Assembly: GCF_039548895.1 (NCBI RefSeq)
Contig: NZ_JBCLVG010000002.1
DNA: 64,000 bases
Reading direction: 5' to 3' (one strand)
Source of the DNA: Orlajensenia stereocauli
Lineage (GTDB): Bacteria; Actinomycetota; Actinomycetes; Actinomycetales; Microbacteriaceae
Both the position numbers and the translations under genes were made by a program. How positions within the stretch are numbered: position 1 is the first letter of the stretch; every line of letters begins with the position of its first letter. The notes beneath the pieces were generated by a model, which saw only the letters and a program-made list of their open reading frames with translations, was not told the DNA's origin and ran no database searches. Positions 1 through 8,597 of the stretch are shown piece after piece.

Positions 1-575
1 TCGGCATCGGGATCGTGATGGCGCTCGTCGTGGCGCTGATGAGGCTCTCGAAGAACCGCGTGCTCTCGGGCATCGCCCGCGCCTACGTCTCGATCATCCG
101 AGGCACCCCGCTGCTGGTGCAGCTGTTCGTGATCTTCTACGGTCTGCCGACGATCGGCTGGGTCATCGACCCCTGGCCCAGCGCCGTCATCGCGTTCTCG
201 CTCAATGTGGGCGGCTACGCGGCCGAGGTCATCCGTGCCGCCATCCTCAGCGTCCCCAAGGGGCAGTGGGAGGCCGGCTACACGATCGGCATGTCGAGCA
301 CGCAGACTCTGCGCCGGATCATCCTGCCCCAGGCTGCGCGTGTAGCCGTGCCGCCGCTGTCGAACACCTTCATCTCACTGGTGAAGGACACGTCGCTCGC
401 CTCGGTCATCCTCGTCACCGAGCTGTTCCGCGTCGCCCAGAACATCGCGGCGTTCAGCAGCGAGTTCCTGCTCGTCTACATGGAGGCAGGTCTCGTGTAC
501 TGGCTCATCTGCCTGGTGCTCTCGAGCGGCCAGGGCAGGCTCGAGAAGAGATTGGACCGCTATGTCGCCCACTGA
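1..575 (+). CDS. Amino-acid ABC transporter permease (5' end cut by window)
   Basis: Inner-membrane permease of a polar amino-acid (HisM/GlnP family) importer. The reading frame is already open at position 3, with the in-frame residues GIGIV before the first visible start codons, so the N-terminus lies outside the window. The early helix with 'RGTPLLVQLFVIFYGLP' and the cytoplasmic EAA loop ('GQWEAGYTIGMSS', then 'LPQAARVAVPPLSN') are typical of the family; the EAA loop docks the ATPase. The stop overlaps the ATPase gene by 14 nt, so the two are translationally coupled. Sequence style resembles cystine-type TcyL permeases, but the substrate is inferred only. A binding-protein gene would be expected upstream of the window. 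Confidence 0.93.
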   Translation, partial: GIGIVMALVVALMRLSKNRVLSGIARAYVSIIRGTPLLVQLFVIFYGLPTIGWVIDPWPSAVIAFSLNVGGYAAEVIRAAILSVPKGQWEAGYTIGMSSTQTLRRIILPQAARVAVPPLSNTFISLVKDTSLASVILVTELFRVAQNIAAFSSEFLLVYMEAGLVYWLICLVLSSGQGRLEKRLDRYVAH

Positions 576-1332
576 CGATCCGCTGCTCGCGGTCTCGGCG
601 CTGCGCAAGAGCTTCGGGGACAACGAGGTCCTCCGCTCCATAGACCTCGAGGTGCGCCGCGGCGAGGTCGTCGTGCTGATCGGCCCGAGTGGATCGGGCA
701 AGACCACGGTGCTGCGGTCGTTGAACGGCCTGGAGACCCCGGATGCCGGGGTCGTGGCCTTCGCGCATGGGCCGTCCATCGACTTCGCCCAGCCGGTGTC
801 GAAGGCCGAGCGCGACGCGCTGCGCAATCGCTCGGCGATGGTGTTCCAGCAGCACAACCTGTTCCCGCACCGCACAGTGCTCGAGAACGTCATCGAGGGC
901 CCTGTGCAGGTGCAGGGGGTACGACGAGCGGATGCCGTCGGCCAGGCCGAGGCGCTGTTGGAGCGCGTCGGCCTCGCCGAGAAGCGCGACGCCTACCCGC
1001 ATGAGCTGTCAGGCGGTCAGCAGCAGCGCGTCGGCATAGTGCGGGCGCTGGCGCTGAAGCCCGACCTGCTGCTCTTCGACGAGCCGACCAGCTCGCTCGA
1101 TCCTGAGCTCGTCGGCGACGTGCTGGGAGTGATGAAGGGACTGGCCGACGAGGGCTGGACCATGGTCGTCGTCACCCACGAGCTGAGCTTCGCGCGTCAG
1201 GTGGCCGACGAAGTGCTGTTCATGGACGGCGGCGTGATCGTGGAGCGAGGTGCGCCGGCGCAGCTGTTCACAGCGCCGACGCACGAGCGCACGCGGAAGT
1301 TCCTCGACCGCATCCTGCGCCCCCTGGACTGA
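562..1332 (+). CDS. Amino-acid ABC transporter ATP-binding protein
   Basis: ATPase subunit that powers the permease encoded just upstream. At 256 aa it has the usual length for GlnQ/TcyN-type ATPases. Visible motifs are Walker A GPSGSGKT (41-48), the signature LSGGQ (149-153), Walker B LLLFDEP (169-175) and the H-loop His206. A short insertion between Walker A and the Q-loop (about 62-88) is also seen in TcyN-like cystine importers. The ATG at 562 lies inside the permease 3' end, consistent with coupling. No gene follows on the same strand; a hairpin-rich repeat at 1354-1442 probably ends the transcript, facing the convergent dehydrogenase gene. Confidence 0.95.
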   Translation: MSPTDDPLLAVSALRKSFGDNEVLRSIDLEVRRGEVVVLIGPSGSGKTTVLRSLNGLETPDAGVVAFAHGPSIDFAQPVSKAERDALRNRSAMVFQQHNLFPHRTVLENVIEGPVQVQGVRRADAVGQAEALLERVGLAEKRDAYPHELSGGQQQRVGIVRALALKPDLLLFDEPTSSLDPELVGDVLGVMKGLADEGWTMVVVTHELSFARQVADEVLFMDGGVIVERGAPAQLFTAPTHERTRKFLDRILRPLD

Positions 1333-1353
1333 TCTCCGCTCGCTGACCTGAGA

Positions 1354-1442
1354 CTCGCTCGCTGAGGCCCGGACGAAGTCCGCGGTCGAAGTGCCTCTGT
1401 GATGCGCTTCGGGCGGTCGCTTCGCTCGGCCCTCAGCGAGCG
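1354..1442. repeat. Dispersed intergenic hairpin repeat, family A copy 1
   Basis: An imperfect palindromic element whose ends are CGCTGAGGCC (1360-1369) and GGCCCTCAGCG (1428-1438). It carries the sub-motifs GGACGAAGTCCGCGGTCGAAG and GCGCTTCGGGCGGTCGCTTC in part. It sits between two convergent genes and could act as a bidirectional terminator. Related copies lie at 8468-8592, 13819-13918, 21628-21665, 24160-24250 and 28856-28981. Confidence 0.7.
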
Positions 1443-1460
1443 GCGGGGGAGAGAGTCCGC

Positions 1461-2828
1461 TCAGCCGACGCGGATGAGCTTCTTGTTCACGAACTCGTCG
1501 GCTCCCAGACGGCCCATCTCACGGCCGGTGCCCGAACGCTTGACACCGCCGAACGGCAGCTCCACGCCGTCGGCGAGCACGAGGTTGACGAAGACCATGC
1601 CGGCCTCGATGCGATCGGCGACCCGCGTCGCCTGGTCGGCATCCGTCGTGTAGACGTAGGAGCCCAGGCCGAACGGGGTGTCGTTGGCCAACGTCACGGC
1701 GGCGTCCTCGGACTCCACGCGGTAGACGGATGCCACGGGGCCGAAGAACTCCTCGTGGTAGGCGTCGGCCTCTGGGGTGATGTCGGTGAGCACGACCGGC
1801 GCGAAGTAGTTGCCGTTGCGCTCGCCCGTGGCGTGCACGGTCACGCCCTGGGCTGCGGCGCGGTCGAGCTGGTCCTGCAGGCGGTCGGCAGCGGCCGAGG
1901 ACGAGAGCGGACCGAGCTTGCTCTCCTCCGAGGTCGGGTCGCTCGGCTGGGTGGCTGCGAAGCTCGCCGTGAGCTTGGCCACGAAGTCCTCGTAGAGGTC
2001 GTCGATCACGATGAAGCGCTTGGCGGCGTTGCACGACTGGCCTGTGTTGTCGAGACGCGCCGCAGCAGCATCCTCGACCACCTTGTCGAGGTCATCGGTG
2101 CTGAGCAGCACGAACGGGTCCGACCCGCCGAGTTCGAGCACGACCTTCTTGAGGTTGCGGCCGGCGATCTCGGCGACGGCGGCACCGGCGCGCTCGGAGC
2201 CGGTGAGCGAGACGCCCTGCACGCGGCGGTCGCCGATGATGCGCTCGATCTGCTCATGAGAGGCGTAGACGTTGACGTAGGCACCCTCGGGGAAGCCGGC
2301 GTCGGAGAAGATCTGCGCGATCGCCGCGGCCGACTCAGGGCACTGCTCGGCGTGCTTCAGCAGGATCGTGTTGCCGATGATGAGGTTGGGGCCCGCGAAG
2401 CGGGCGACCTGGTAGTACGGGAAGTTCCACGGCATGATGCCGAGCAGGACTCCGAGTGAGCTGCGACGGATGACGGCGCTGCCCTCGCCTGCCAGCAGCT
2501 TGACGGGCTCGTCGGCGAGCACGTCGGGGGAGATGTCGGCGTAGTAGCCGTAGATGTCTGCGGCGAAGTCGACCTCGCCGAGTGCCTGCTCAATGGGCTT
2601 GCCCATCTCGCGCACGATGATCTTCGCGAGCTCCTCGCGGCGCTCGGTGTGCAGCTCGCTCACGCGGCGGATGAGCGCAGCGCGGTCGGCGGGGCTGGTG
2701 GAGCGCGCCCACCCGGAGTGTGCGGCATCCGCTGAGGCGATGGCGGCCGTCAGGGCCTCATCGGTGATCGTGGGGTAACTCTGGACGGTCTCCCCGGTTG
2801 CCGGATCGATCACTGCGTAGTCGGTCAT
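1461..2828 (-). CDS. gabD: NAD(P)-dependent aldehyde dehydrogenase, succinate-semialdehyde dehydrogenase type
   Basis: Oxidises an aldehyde to its acid in the cytoplasm, most likely succinate semialdehyde to succinate. At 455 aa it matches GabD1-type enzymes. The general-base Glu232 lies in LELGGSDPFV and the nucleophile Cys266 in NTGQSCNAAKRF; the 'GGSDPF' and 'GQSCxAAKRF' spellings are characteristic of the actinobacterial GabD1 branch. I start at the ATG at 2828 (MTDYAVIDP), preceded by AAGGGA, rather than at the longer frame opening at 2870, whose extra residues look unlike the family. It is convergent with the ABC transporter and downstream of the Cache/GntR pair. Other short-chain semialdehydes, such as glutarate semialdehyde, are possible substrates given the neighbours. 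Confidence 0.9.
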   Translation of the reverse strand: MTDYAVIDPATGETVQSYPTITDEALTAAIASADAAHSGWARSTSPADRAALIRRVSELHTERREELAKIIVREMGKPIEQALGEVDFAADIYGYYADISPDVLADEPVKLLAGEGSAVIRRSSLGVLLGIMPWNFPYYQVARFAGPNLIIGNTILLKHAEQCPESAAAIAQIFSDAGFPEGAYVNVYASHEQIERIIGDRRVQGVSLTGSERAGAAVAEIAGRNLKKVVLELGGSDPFVLLSTDDLDKVVEDAAAARLDNTGQSCNAAKRFIVIDDLYEDFVAKLTASFAATQPSDPTSEESKLGPLSSSAAADRLQDQLDRAAAQGVTVHATGERNGNYFAPVVLTDITPEADAYHEEFFGPVASVYRVESEDAAVTLANDTPFGLGSYVYTTDADQATRVADRIEAGMVFVNLVLADGVELPFGGVKRSGTGREMGRLGADEFVNKKLIRVG

Positions 2829-2946
2829 GCCAGTCCCTTCGTGACGAGAACGTGCTGGATGCGGATCCACGGTGGCGCCGCGTCACTGCCTGCACGAGGA
2901 TCAGCCTAAATCACCGGCAGCCAGAAAACATCCGGTTTGCAATGAT

Positions 2947-3669
2947 TCAGGGCAGGCGATCGATCGCGAGCGGCGTTCCCGCGCAGACGAACTGTTCGGC
3001 CGCTCCGGTGAGGAGCGATCCCGGCTGGGCGGAGGGATCCGTCGAGATGATGACGCGGCCTGCTGCGTTGACCAGGGCGAGCGGCTCGTCGATGAGCAGC
3101 AGCAGGGGGAGCAGTTCGCGTTCGAGGCGACGCACGGCGATGTCGGCTCCGACCACACCCAGCATCCGCTCGCCCACCGTCACGGGCATCGTGAGGGTGA
3201 GGATGTAGTCGCAGGTGCAGAGGTGATCGACGTAGGGGCCCGTGACGTGGGTCGCCTGCGTCTCGGCCGGAGTGGCGTACCACTCGAGGGCGCGCACGTC
3301 GCGCAGGTACTCGGCGTGAGACCGGGTGGTGAGGTCGAGACGGGTGGGCTCTGTCGTGCTGCCGAAGAGCGGGCCGGCGTCGAGGGGGCCGAGCCACCAG
3401 GCGAAGTGCACGTCGCGTCCGGCGACGACGCCGGGGGCCGCGATGAAGCCGGCCCCGACGAGCAGGGGGTTCTCGCTGACGAGCTCGGGCAGCACCCTCG
3501 ATGAGACGAGGTCGTCGACGGATGCCGCCGACGCCGGCGTTGCGCCATCGGTGAGCGTGGCCACGATCTCATCGCGCCAGCCGGCGAGCTGCTCGAAGAC
3601 CTCGGAGAACAGTTCGCTGACGGCTGCGGCGCAGTGCTCAGGCGACGTCGTCGGCAGTGTCGCGGTCAC
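2947..3669 (-). CDS. Cache-like (PDC-type) ligand-sensing protein, soluble
   Basis: A 240-aa protein with no signal peptide or membrane segment. Its order of elements (helical start, then 'LLVGAGFIAAPG', 'FAWWLGP', 'YDWF'-like 'ALEWYATP', 'HVTGPYVDHLCTCDYILTLTMPV' spread over about 70-175) resembles a single Cache/PDC ligand-binding domain, usually the extracellular part of a receptor but here cytoplasmic. Its gene starts 32 nt inside the 3' end of the GntR regulator gene, so the two are surely co-transcribed. I infer that it helps sense the substrate or product of the adjacent catabolic genes. Function is not demonstrated; the family call rests on recognition of the pattern. Confidence 0.65.
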   Translation of the reverse strand: MTATLPTTSPEHCAAAVSELFSEVFEQLAGWRDEIVATLTDGATPASAASVDDLVSSRVLPELVSENPLLVGAGFIAAPGVVAGRDVHFAWWLGPLDAGPLFGSTTEPTRLDLTTRSHAEYLRDVRALEWYATPAETQATHVTGPYVDHLCTCDYILTLTMPVTVGERMLGVVGADIAVRRLERELLPLLLLIDEPLALVNAAGRVIISTDPSAQPGSLLTGAAEQFVCAGTPLAIDRLP

Positions 3670-4447
3670 GGCGCACCTCCTCGCGGTGCAGGCTGGTCTT
3701 GGCGGCGAGCAGGCCCTCTGCGAGGGTCTGCACCATGGCCGAGACGAGCTCGCGGGCGACGGCGGGAGCGTGGGCGCTCACGGCCGCAGCGATGGCCGTG
3801 CTCGTGCTCAGCACCGACACGCGGGTGTCGTCGTCATCGAGGGCGAGCAGCAGGAGCGGGCCGAACTCGGCCTGCACGCGGATCTGCTCCCGCACGAGGC
3901 GGGCCGACTGGCTGAGCACGGCGAGCTCGAGGAACAGCCCGCCGATGTCGAAGCGCGCCGCAGCGGCCGTGGCGACGTCGATGCCGGCGACCTGGGCCGC
4001 GAGGCGCTCGCCCTCGGCATCCGTCGCCCGCACGGCAGCACGCTCGGCGCAGCCGGCCAGGATGGTCGCGAAGTAGACGGCCATGTCGGAGAGTTCGACC
4101 TGGGTCAGGGCGTGCAGGCGGGCGTCGAGCAGTCCGCCGTGCAGGGCGTCGCCGGTGACGAAGCTGCCGCCCTCGCGGCCGCGCCGGGTCTCCACCAGGC
4201 CGGCGTCGCGCAGGATGCCGAGGCCCTCGCGCACGGTGATGAGGGCAACGCCGAAGCGACGCGAGAGATCGGGCTCGCTGGGCAGGCGCTCTCCCGGCGC
4301 GAGCACGCCGAGGATGATGGCGTCCGTCAGCCGCTGGGCCACCTGCTCCGAGCGGCCGGTGTCTGCCAGTTGCGCGAAGATCGCCTCGCGAGCGGCGGAT
4401 CCGACCCGCGGGGCCTGCGCATCCGCCCTCGCCTGTGAATCGCCCAT
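3638..4447 (-). CDS. FadR/GntR-family transcriptional regulator
   Basis: Likely repressor of the divergent CoA-transferase operon. The N-terminal winged helix (about 35-98) shows 'GVLAPGERLPSEPDLSRRFGV' features (G-x-x-x-PG-x-x-LPSE, then a recognition helix ending in TVREGLGIL) and a wing 'RREGGSFV'-like element. The C-terminal part is all-helical, as in ligand-binding FCD domains, though the usual metal-binding His pattern is not obvious. The start at 4447 places the AGGG at 8 nt; the in-frame ATG at 4453 is a close alternative. The gene overlaps the downstream Cache-like gene. The divergent gap of 89 bp holds a small palindrome (4482-4496) that could be its operator. Confidence 0.85.
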   Translation of the reverse strand: MGDSQARADAQAPRVGSAAREAIFAQLADTGRSEQVAQRLTDAIILGVLAPGERLPSEPDLSRRFGVALITVREGLGILRDAGLVETRRGREGGSFVTGDALHGGLLDARLHALTQVELSDMAVYFATILAGCAERAAVRATDAEGERLAAQVAGIDVATAAAARFDIGGLFLELAVLSQSARLVREQIRVQAEFGPLLLLALDDDDTRVSVLSTSTAIAAAVSAHAPAVARELVSAMVQTLAEGLLAAKTSLHREEVRRDRDTADDVA

Positions 4448-4481
4448 GGCCATCACCCTAACCGAAGCGAGGGCTGGCCCT

Positions 4482-4496
4482 CCGAAAATCATTCGG
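4482..4496. promoter_or_regulatory. Candidate GntR operator palindrome
   Basis: CCGAA (4482-4486) and TTCGG (4492-4496) form a 5-bp inverted repeat around AATCA in the divergent region between the GntR gene and the CoA-transferase gene. A second mini-palindrome GAAT-CGC-ATTC follows at 4505-4515. Position suits an operator; short length makes this tentative. Confidence 0.35.
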
Positions 4497-4536
4497 TCTA
4501 GGATGAATCGCATTCGGGACATGCGAAGGCGGATGG

Positions 4537-5802
4537 ATGACCAGCGATGACGGGGAACGGCGAGGGCCGCTCTCCGGCGTGCGCGTCGCCGACTTCTCCA
4601 GGGTGCTCGCCGGGCCCTACGCCACGATGATGCTCGCCGACTTCGGCGCCGACGTCGTGAAGATCGAGTCGCCGGCGGGAGATGACACCCGGGCGTGGGT
4701 TCCGCCGGTGGATGCATCCGGTGCCTCCACCTACTTCGCCGCCGTCAATCGCAACAAGCGCTCGGTGGTGCTGGATCTGGCGACGGATGCCGGCCTCGCC
4801 GAAGCGCGACGGCTGGCGTTCTCGGCCGACGTCGTCGTCGAGAACTTCAGGCCCGGCGTGATGGATCGCTTCGGCCTCGACTTCGAGTCCGTGCGGGCCG
4901 CCAACCCCGGAGTCGTCTACTGCTCGATCACCGGCTTCGGTGCTGGCGAGGGAGCCGCACTGCCCGGGTACGACCTGCTCGTGCAGGCCGTCGGCGGGCT
5001 CATGAGCGTGACCGGGTCGTCCGACGGCGACCCGACCAAAGCCGGGGTCGCCCTCGTCGACGTGCTCACCGGGCTCAATGCACTGTCGGGCATTTTGCTG
5101 GCACTGCGGGCTCGGGACGCCGTCGGAGGTGCCGGGTCCCTGGTCGAGGTGGACCTGCTCTCCAGCCTGCTCTCGGGCCTCGTCAACCAGGCGTCGAGCA
5201 CCCTCGCCACGGGCGTCGCCCCGGGGCGGATGGGCAACGCGCACCCGAGCATCGCCCCCTACGAGTCGTTCCGCGCGGCTGACCGCGACCTCGTGATCGC
5301 CGTGGGCAACGACCGGCAGTTCCAGGCGTTGGCTGCGGTGGTGGAGGGAACGAGCACCTCGGCGGCGACTTCGTCGCTGCCTTCGGCAAGCGATGCTGTG
5401 ACGATCGGAATGGACCCCCGCTTCGCCAGCAACCCGCTGCGGGTCGCGCATCGCGGCGAGCTGCGCACCGTCATCGAGCAGCGCCTGGCAGCGGCTCCGG
5501 CCTCCGACTGGGTATCGCGCCTGAGCGCCGCCGGCGTCCCGGCCGGGCTCGTGAACGACGTCGGCGAGGCCATCGCCTTCGCCGAGTCGCTCGGACTCGC
5601 GCCGGTTGTCGAGGTCGACGGCAGCCGGTCGATCGCCAACCCCATCCGCCTCGAGAGCGCCCCAGCCGCCTACGGCTCGCGCCCGCCGCTGCTCGGGGAG
5701 CACACCGGAGCCGACTGGCTCGCGCCATCCGACCGCGCGGCCTCCGTTCCGGCATCCGTCACCGAATCGCCCCTCGCCTCCAGCACCGAAGGAACCGTAT
5801 GA
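4537..5802 (+). CDS. Family III (CaiB/BaiF) CoA-transferase, probable glutarate CoA-transferase
   Basis: Transfers CoA between carboxylates. At 421 aa it is a normal family III enzyme: 'VADFSRVLAGPYATMMLADFGADVVKIESP' features at the N-terminus (written here in pieces: SRVLAGPY, LADFGADVVKIE), the 'RNKRSVVLDL' stretch, and the Asp of 'GYDLLVQAVGG' (about residue 146), which aligns with the catalytic aspartate of the family. The gene following it by an ATGA overlap is a glutaryl-CoA dehydrogenase, so activation of glutarate with succinyl-CoA as donor (the SUGCT reaction) is the best guess. Related dicarboxylates are possible. The operon is divergent from the GntR regulator. Confidence 0.85.
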   Translation: MTSDDGERRGPLSGVRVADFSRVLAGPYATMMLADFGADVVKIESPAGDDTRAWVPPVDASGASTYFAAVNRNKRSVVLDLATDAGLAEARRLAFSADVVVENFRPGVMDRFGLDFESVRAANPGVVYCSITGFGAGEGAALPGYDLLVQAVGGLMSVTGSSDGDPTKAGVALVDVLTGLNALSGILLALRARDAVGGAGSLVEVDLLSSLLSGLVNQASSTLATGVAPGRMGNAHPSIAPYESFRAADRDLVIAVGNDRQFQALAAVVEGTSTSAATSSLPSASDAVTIGMDPRFASNPLRVAHRGELRTVIEQRLAAAPASDWVSRLSAAGVPAGLVNDVGEAIAFAESLGLAPVVEVDGSRSIANPIRLESAPAAYGSRPPLLGEHTGADWLAPSDRAASVPASVTESPLASSTEGTV

Positions 5803-7004
5803 GCACCGACTCCACTCTCATCGTCGACACAGTGTTCGACCTCGACGCCCTGCTCACGGACGAGGAGCGCAGCTGGCAGCAGAAGGCGCGCACTTTCGCG
5901 ACCGAACGCATCCTGCCTGTCATCGAGGACGACTTCGAGAGCAAGTATTTCCGGCGTGAGCTCGTCGCGGAGCTGGGCGCGGCCGGATTCCTCGGAATGC
6001 ACCTGCAGGGATACGGCTGCGCTGGAGCCGGTGCCGTCGCGTACGGGCTCGTGTGCCTCGAACTCGAGTCGGCCGACAGCGGCTGGCGCACCTTCGTGTC
6101 GGTGCAGGGGTCACTGGCCATGTCGGCCATCTACAAGCACGGCAGCGAGGAGCAGAAGCAGCACTGGCTTCCGCGCATGGCCACGGGTGAGGCCATCGGA
6201 TGCTTCGGGCTCACCGAACCGAGCGGCGGCAGCGATCCGGCCGCCATGACCACGACGGCCCGCCGCGACGGCGAGGAGTGGGTGCTCGACGGCGCGAAGC
6301 GCTGGATCGGCCTCGCGAGCATCGCCGACGTCGCCGTGATCTGGGCGAAGGCGACGGACAGCGACGGCTCGACGGCGGTGCGCGGCTTCGTCGTTCCGAC
6401 TGAGACCGAGGGCTTCTCTGCGACGCCCATCGACGGCAAGCTGTCGATGCGCGCCTCGATCCAGTGCGATGTGACCCTCGAGGGCGTGCGGCTTCCCGCC
6501 GATGCCGTGCTGCCCGGTGCGCGCGGCCTGTCCGGCCCCTTCTCCTGCCTGAACGAGGCACGGTACGGCATCGTCTGGGGAGCGATGGGTGCGGCCCGCA
6601 GCTGCCTGGAGGCGGCGCTCGGACGCGCTCGCACTCGCGAGGTCTTCGGCGAGCCGATCGGCGCTCGGCAGCTCGTGCAGGGCAAGCTGGCCGACATGTT
6701 CGTCGAATACGAGAAGGGCGTCCTGCTGGCCCTGCACCTGGGCAGGCTCAAGGAGCGCGGCACCCTCACGCCGGCGCAGATCAGCGTGGGCAAGCTCAAC
6801 AGCGTGCGCGAGGCGCTGCACATCGCACACGAGGCGCGCTCGATCCTCGCGGGCGACGGCATCACCAGCGCCTTCCCGGTGATGCGGCACATGGCAAACC
6901 TCGAGTCCGTGCGCACCTACGAGGGCACCGACGAGATCCACCAGCTCGTGCTCGGCCGAGAGCTCACGGGCATCGCCGCCTTCTCATCGGCGTCGGTCGC
7001 ATGA
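5799..7004 (+). CDS. gcdH: Glutaryl-CoA dehydrogenase
   Basis: FAD enzyme that oxidises and decarboxylates glutaryl-CoA to crotonyl-CoA in lysine, tryptophan and glutarate breakdown. The 401-aa protein has the GCDH-specific pattern: SGWRTFVSVQ with Arg97 (the arginine that binds the glutaryl carboxylate), 'GSEEQKQHWLP', 'IGCFGLTEPSGGSDP' (133-147), 'LNEARYGIVWG' (251-261), catalytic Glu375 in YEGTDEIH, and the terminal 'GRELTGIAAF'. General acyl-CoA dehydrogenases lack this combination. The gene overlaps the CoA-transferase stop (ATGA) and the next dehydrogenase start (ATGA), so the three are co-expressed. Confidence 0.94.
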   Translation: MSTDSTLIVDTVFDLDALLTDEERSWQQKARTFATERILPVIEDDFESKYFRRELVAELGAAGFLGMHLQGYGCAGAGAVAYGLVCLELESADSGWRTFVSVQGSLAMSAIYKHGSEEQKQHWLPRMATGEAIGCFGLTEPSGGSDPAAMTTTARRDGEEWVLDGAKRWIGLASIADVAVIWAKATDSDGSTAVRGFVVPTETEGFSATPIDGKLSMRASIQCDVTLEGVRLPADAVLPGARGLSGPFSCLNEARYGIVWGAMGAARSCLEAALGRARTREVFGEPIGARQLVQGKLADMFVEYEKGVLLALHLGRLKERGTLTPAQISVGKLNSVREALHIAHEARSILAGDGITSAFPVMRHMANLESVRTYEGTDEIHQLVLGRELTGIAAFSSASVA

Positions 7005-8473
7005 GCGCCGTGGTCCACGCCGACACCACGGGAGACGAGCTCGCCGCCATCGTCGCGGCGGCCGCGGCATCCGAGTTCTCACTCACCGATCGCGCCAACC
7101 GTGCACTCTGGCTGCACGCGCTCGCCGACGCCGTCGACGCCGACCGTGCCGAACTGCTGGCCATCGCACGCATCGAGACGCACCTGTCCGAGGGACGCCT
7201 CGACGGCGAGATCACGCGCACGGTGAACCAGCTGCGCTTCTTCGCCGGCGTCGCGATCGAGGGCAGCTATGTCGAGGCGACGATCGATTCAGCTGATCCC
7301 TCGCTGCTCCCCCCACGGCCGTCGCTGCGGAGGATGCTCCGCCCTCTCGGTGTCGTCGCCGTCTTCGCGGCGTCGAACTTCCCATTCGCCTTCTCGGTGC
7401 TCGGCAACGACACGGCCTCGGCCTTCGCCGCGGGCTGCCCCGTAGTCGTCAAGGCTCATCCCGGGCATCCGGAACTGTCGCGCCGTGTCGCTGCACTGGC
7501 CGAGCGCGTTCTCGCCGACTCCGGTGCGCCTGCCGGATGCTTCGGGCTGGTGGAGGGCATCGATGCCGGCGTGGCGCTGGTGCAGCATCCGCTGGTCTCG
7601 GCCGTCGGCTTCACCGGATCGACGCGCGTCGGACGGGCGCTGTTCGACCTCGCGTGTGCCCGCCCCGCCCCGATCCCGTTCTACGGCGAGCTCGGCTCGA
7701 TCAACCCGGTGGTCGTCACGCCGACGGCCGCGTCGACCCCCGACGGCGTCGCCGCCGTGGCATCGGGCCTCGCGGCCTCGTTCACGCGCGACGGCGGGCA
7801 GTACTGCACCAAGCCCGGCCTGGTGTTCGTGCCCGTCGAGACAGGCTTCGAGTCGGTGCTGGCGGCAGCGCTCTCGGGGGTGCCCAGTCACCGCCTGCTG
7901 ACCGACGGCATGGAGACGGCGTTCGCGCGCGGCACGGAGGCGCTGCTCGAGCGCGACGACGTCGAGGTGGTCTTCGACGGCGGATCGGGGGCGGATGCCG
8001 CCTCCCCGCTCGTCGTCGCCGTGAGCCTGGATGCCTTCGTGGCCGAGCCGGAGGCCTTCCTCGAAGAGCACTTCGGCCCGCTGACAGTGCTGGTGCGGTA
8101 TCCGGATGGCGACCCCGCGGCGCTCGGCGCCGCTCTCGCGGTGCTCGACGGATCGCTCACGGCCAGCATCCACCACGCTCCGGAGGAGGACGTGCCGGCT
8201 CTGGCCGCCGCACTCTCGCGGATCGCCGGCCGCGTGATCTTCAACGGCTGGCCGACAGGTGTCGCCATCGCGTGGGGGCAGCAGCACGGGGGTCCGTGGC
8301 CGGCGACGACGGCCTCGCTGCACTCCTCGGTGGGGGCGTCGGCCATCCGGCGGTTCCTGCAGCCGATCGCCTACCAGGATGCTCCGGCATCAGTTCTCCC
8401 GGCGGAACTCGCCGACGGCAACCCGCTGGGAATCCCGCGCCGCGAGGACGGGGTGCTGGTCTCCGTTCGCTGA
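7001..8473 (+). CDS. Aldehyde dehydrogenase, 2,5-dioxovalerate (KGSADH)-like
   Basis: A 490-aa NADP-type aldehyde dehydrogenase. Glu230 in FYGELGSINPV and Cys269 in GGQYCTKPGLVF match the alpha-ketoglutarate semialdehyde dehydrogenase branch rather than GabD or MmsA. It starts in the ATGA overlap with gcdH. In this operon it may oxidise a five-carbon semialdehyde, for example glutarate semialdehyde or 2-oxoglutarate semialdehyde; the true substrate is not shown by sequence. Residues HLSEGRLDGE and NQLRFFA near the N-terminus also fit this branch. Its TGA stop lies within the left arm of repeat A copy 2. Confidence 0.85.
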   Translation: MSAVVHADTTGDELAAIVAAAAASEFSLTDRANRALWLHALADAVDADRAELLAIARIETHLSEGRLDGEITRTVNQLRFFAGVAIEGSYVEATIDSADPSLLPPRPSLRRMLRPLGVVAVFAASNFPFAFSVLGNDTASAFAAGCPVVVKAHPGHPELSRRVAALAERVLADSGAPAGCFGLVEGIDAGVALVQHPLVSAVGFTGSTRVGRALFDLACARPAPIPFYGELGSINPVVVTPTAASTPDGVAAVASGLAASFTRDGGQYCTKPGLVFVPVETGFESVLAAALSGVPSHRLLTDGMETAFARGTEALLERDDVEVVFDGGSGADAASPLVVAVSLDAFVAEPEAFLEEHFGPLTVLVRYPDGDPAALGAALAVLDGSLTASIHHAPEEDVPALAAALSRIAGRVIFNGWPTGVAIAWGQQHGGPWPATTASLHSSVGASAIRRFLQPIAYQDAPASVLPAELADGNPLGIPRREDGVLVSVR

Positions 8474-8592
8474 GACCCGCGCGCAGCGCGCGGTCGAAGC
8501 GCGCTGACCGACGCTTCGGGCGGTTGCTGCGCTCGGCCCTCAGCGAGCGGAGTCTGGCGGTTGCTGCGCTCGGCCCTCAGCGAGCGGAGTCT
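8468..8592. repeat. Family A hairpin repeat copy 2 with an exact 37-bp tandem duplication
   Basis: The element begins CGCTGAGACC at the stop codon of the upstream gene and ends with GGCCCTCAGCGAGCGG. Its right half is duplicated exactly: 8519-8555 and 8556-8592 are identical 37-bp units. It lies between convergent genes. Confidence 0.75.
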
Positions 8593-8597
8593 CTCGC

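Noticed and set aside
2936..2942. TTTGCAA as a RamB-type binding site
   Set aside because: A single 7-mer without a second half-site, about 110 bp before gabD and far from the ace genes; too weak.
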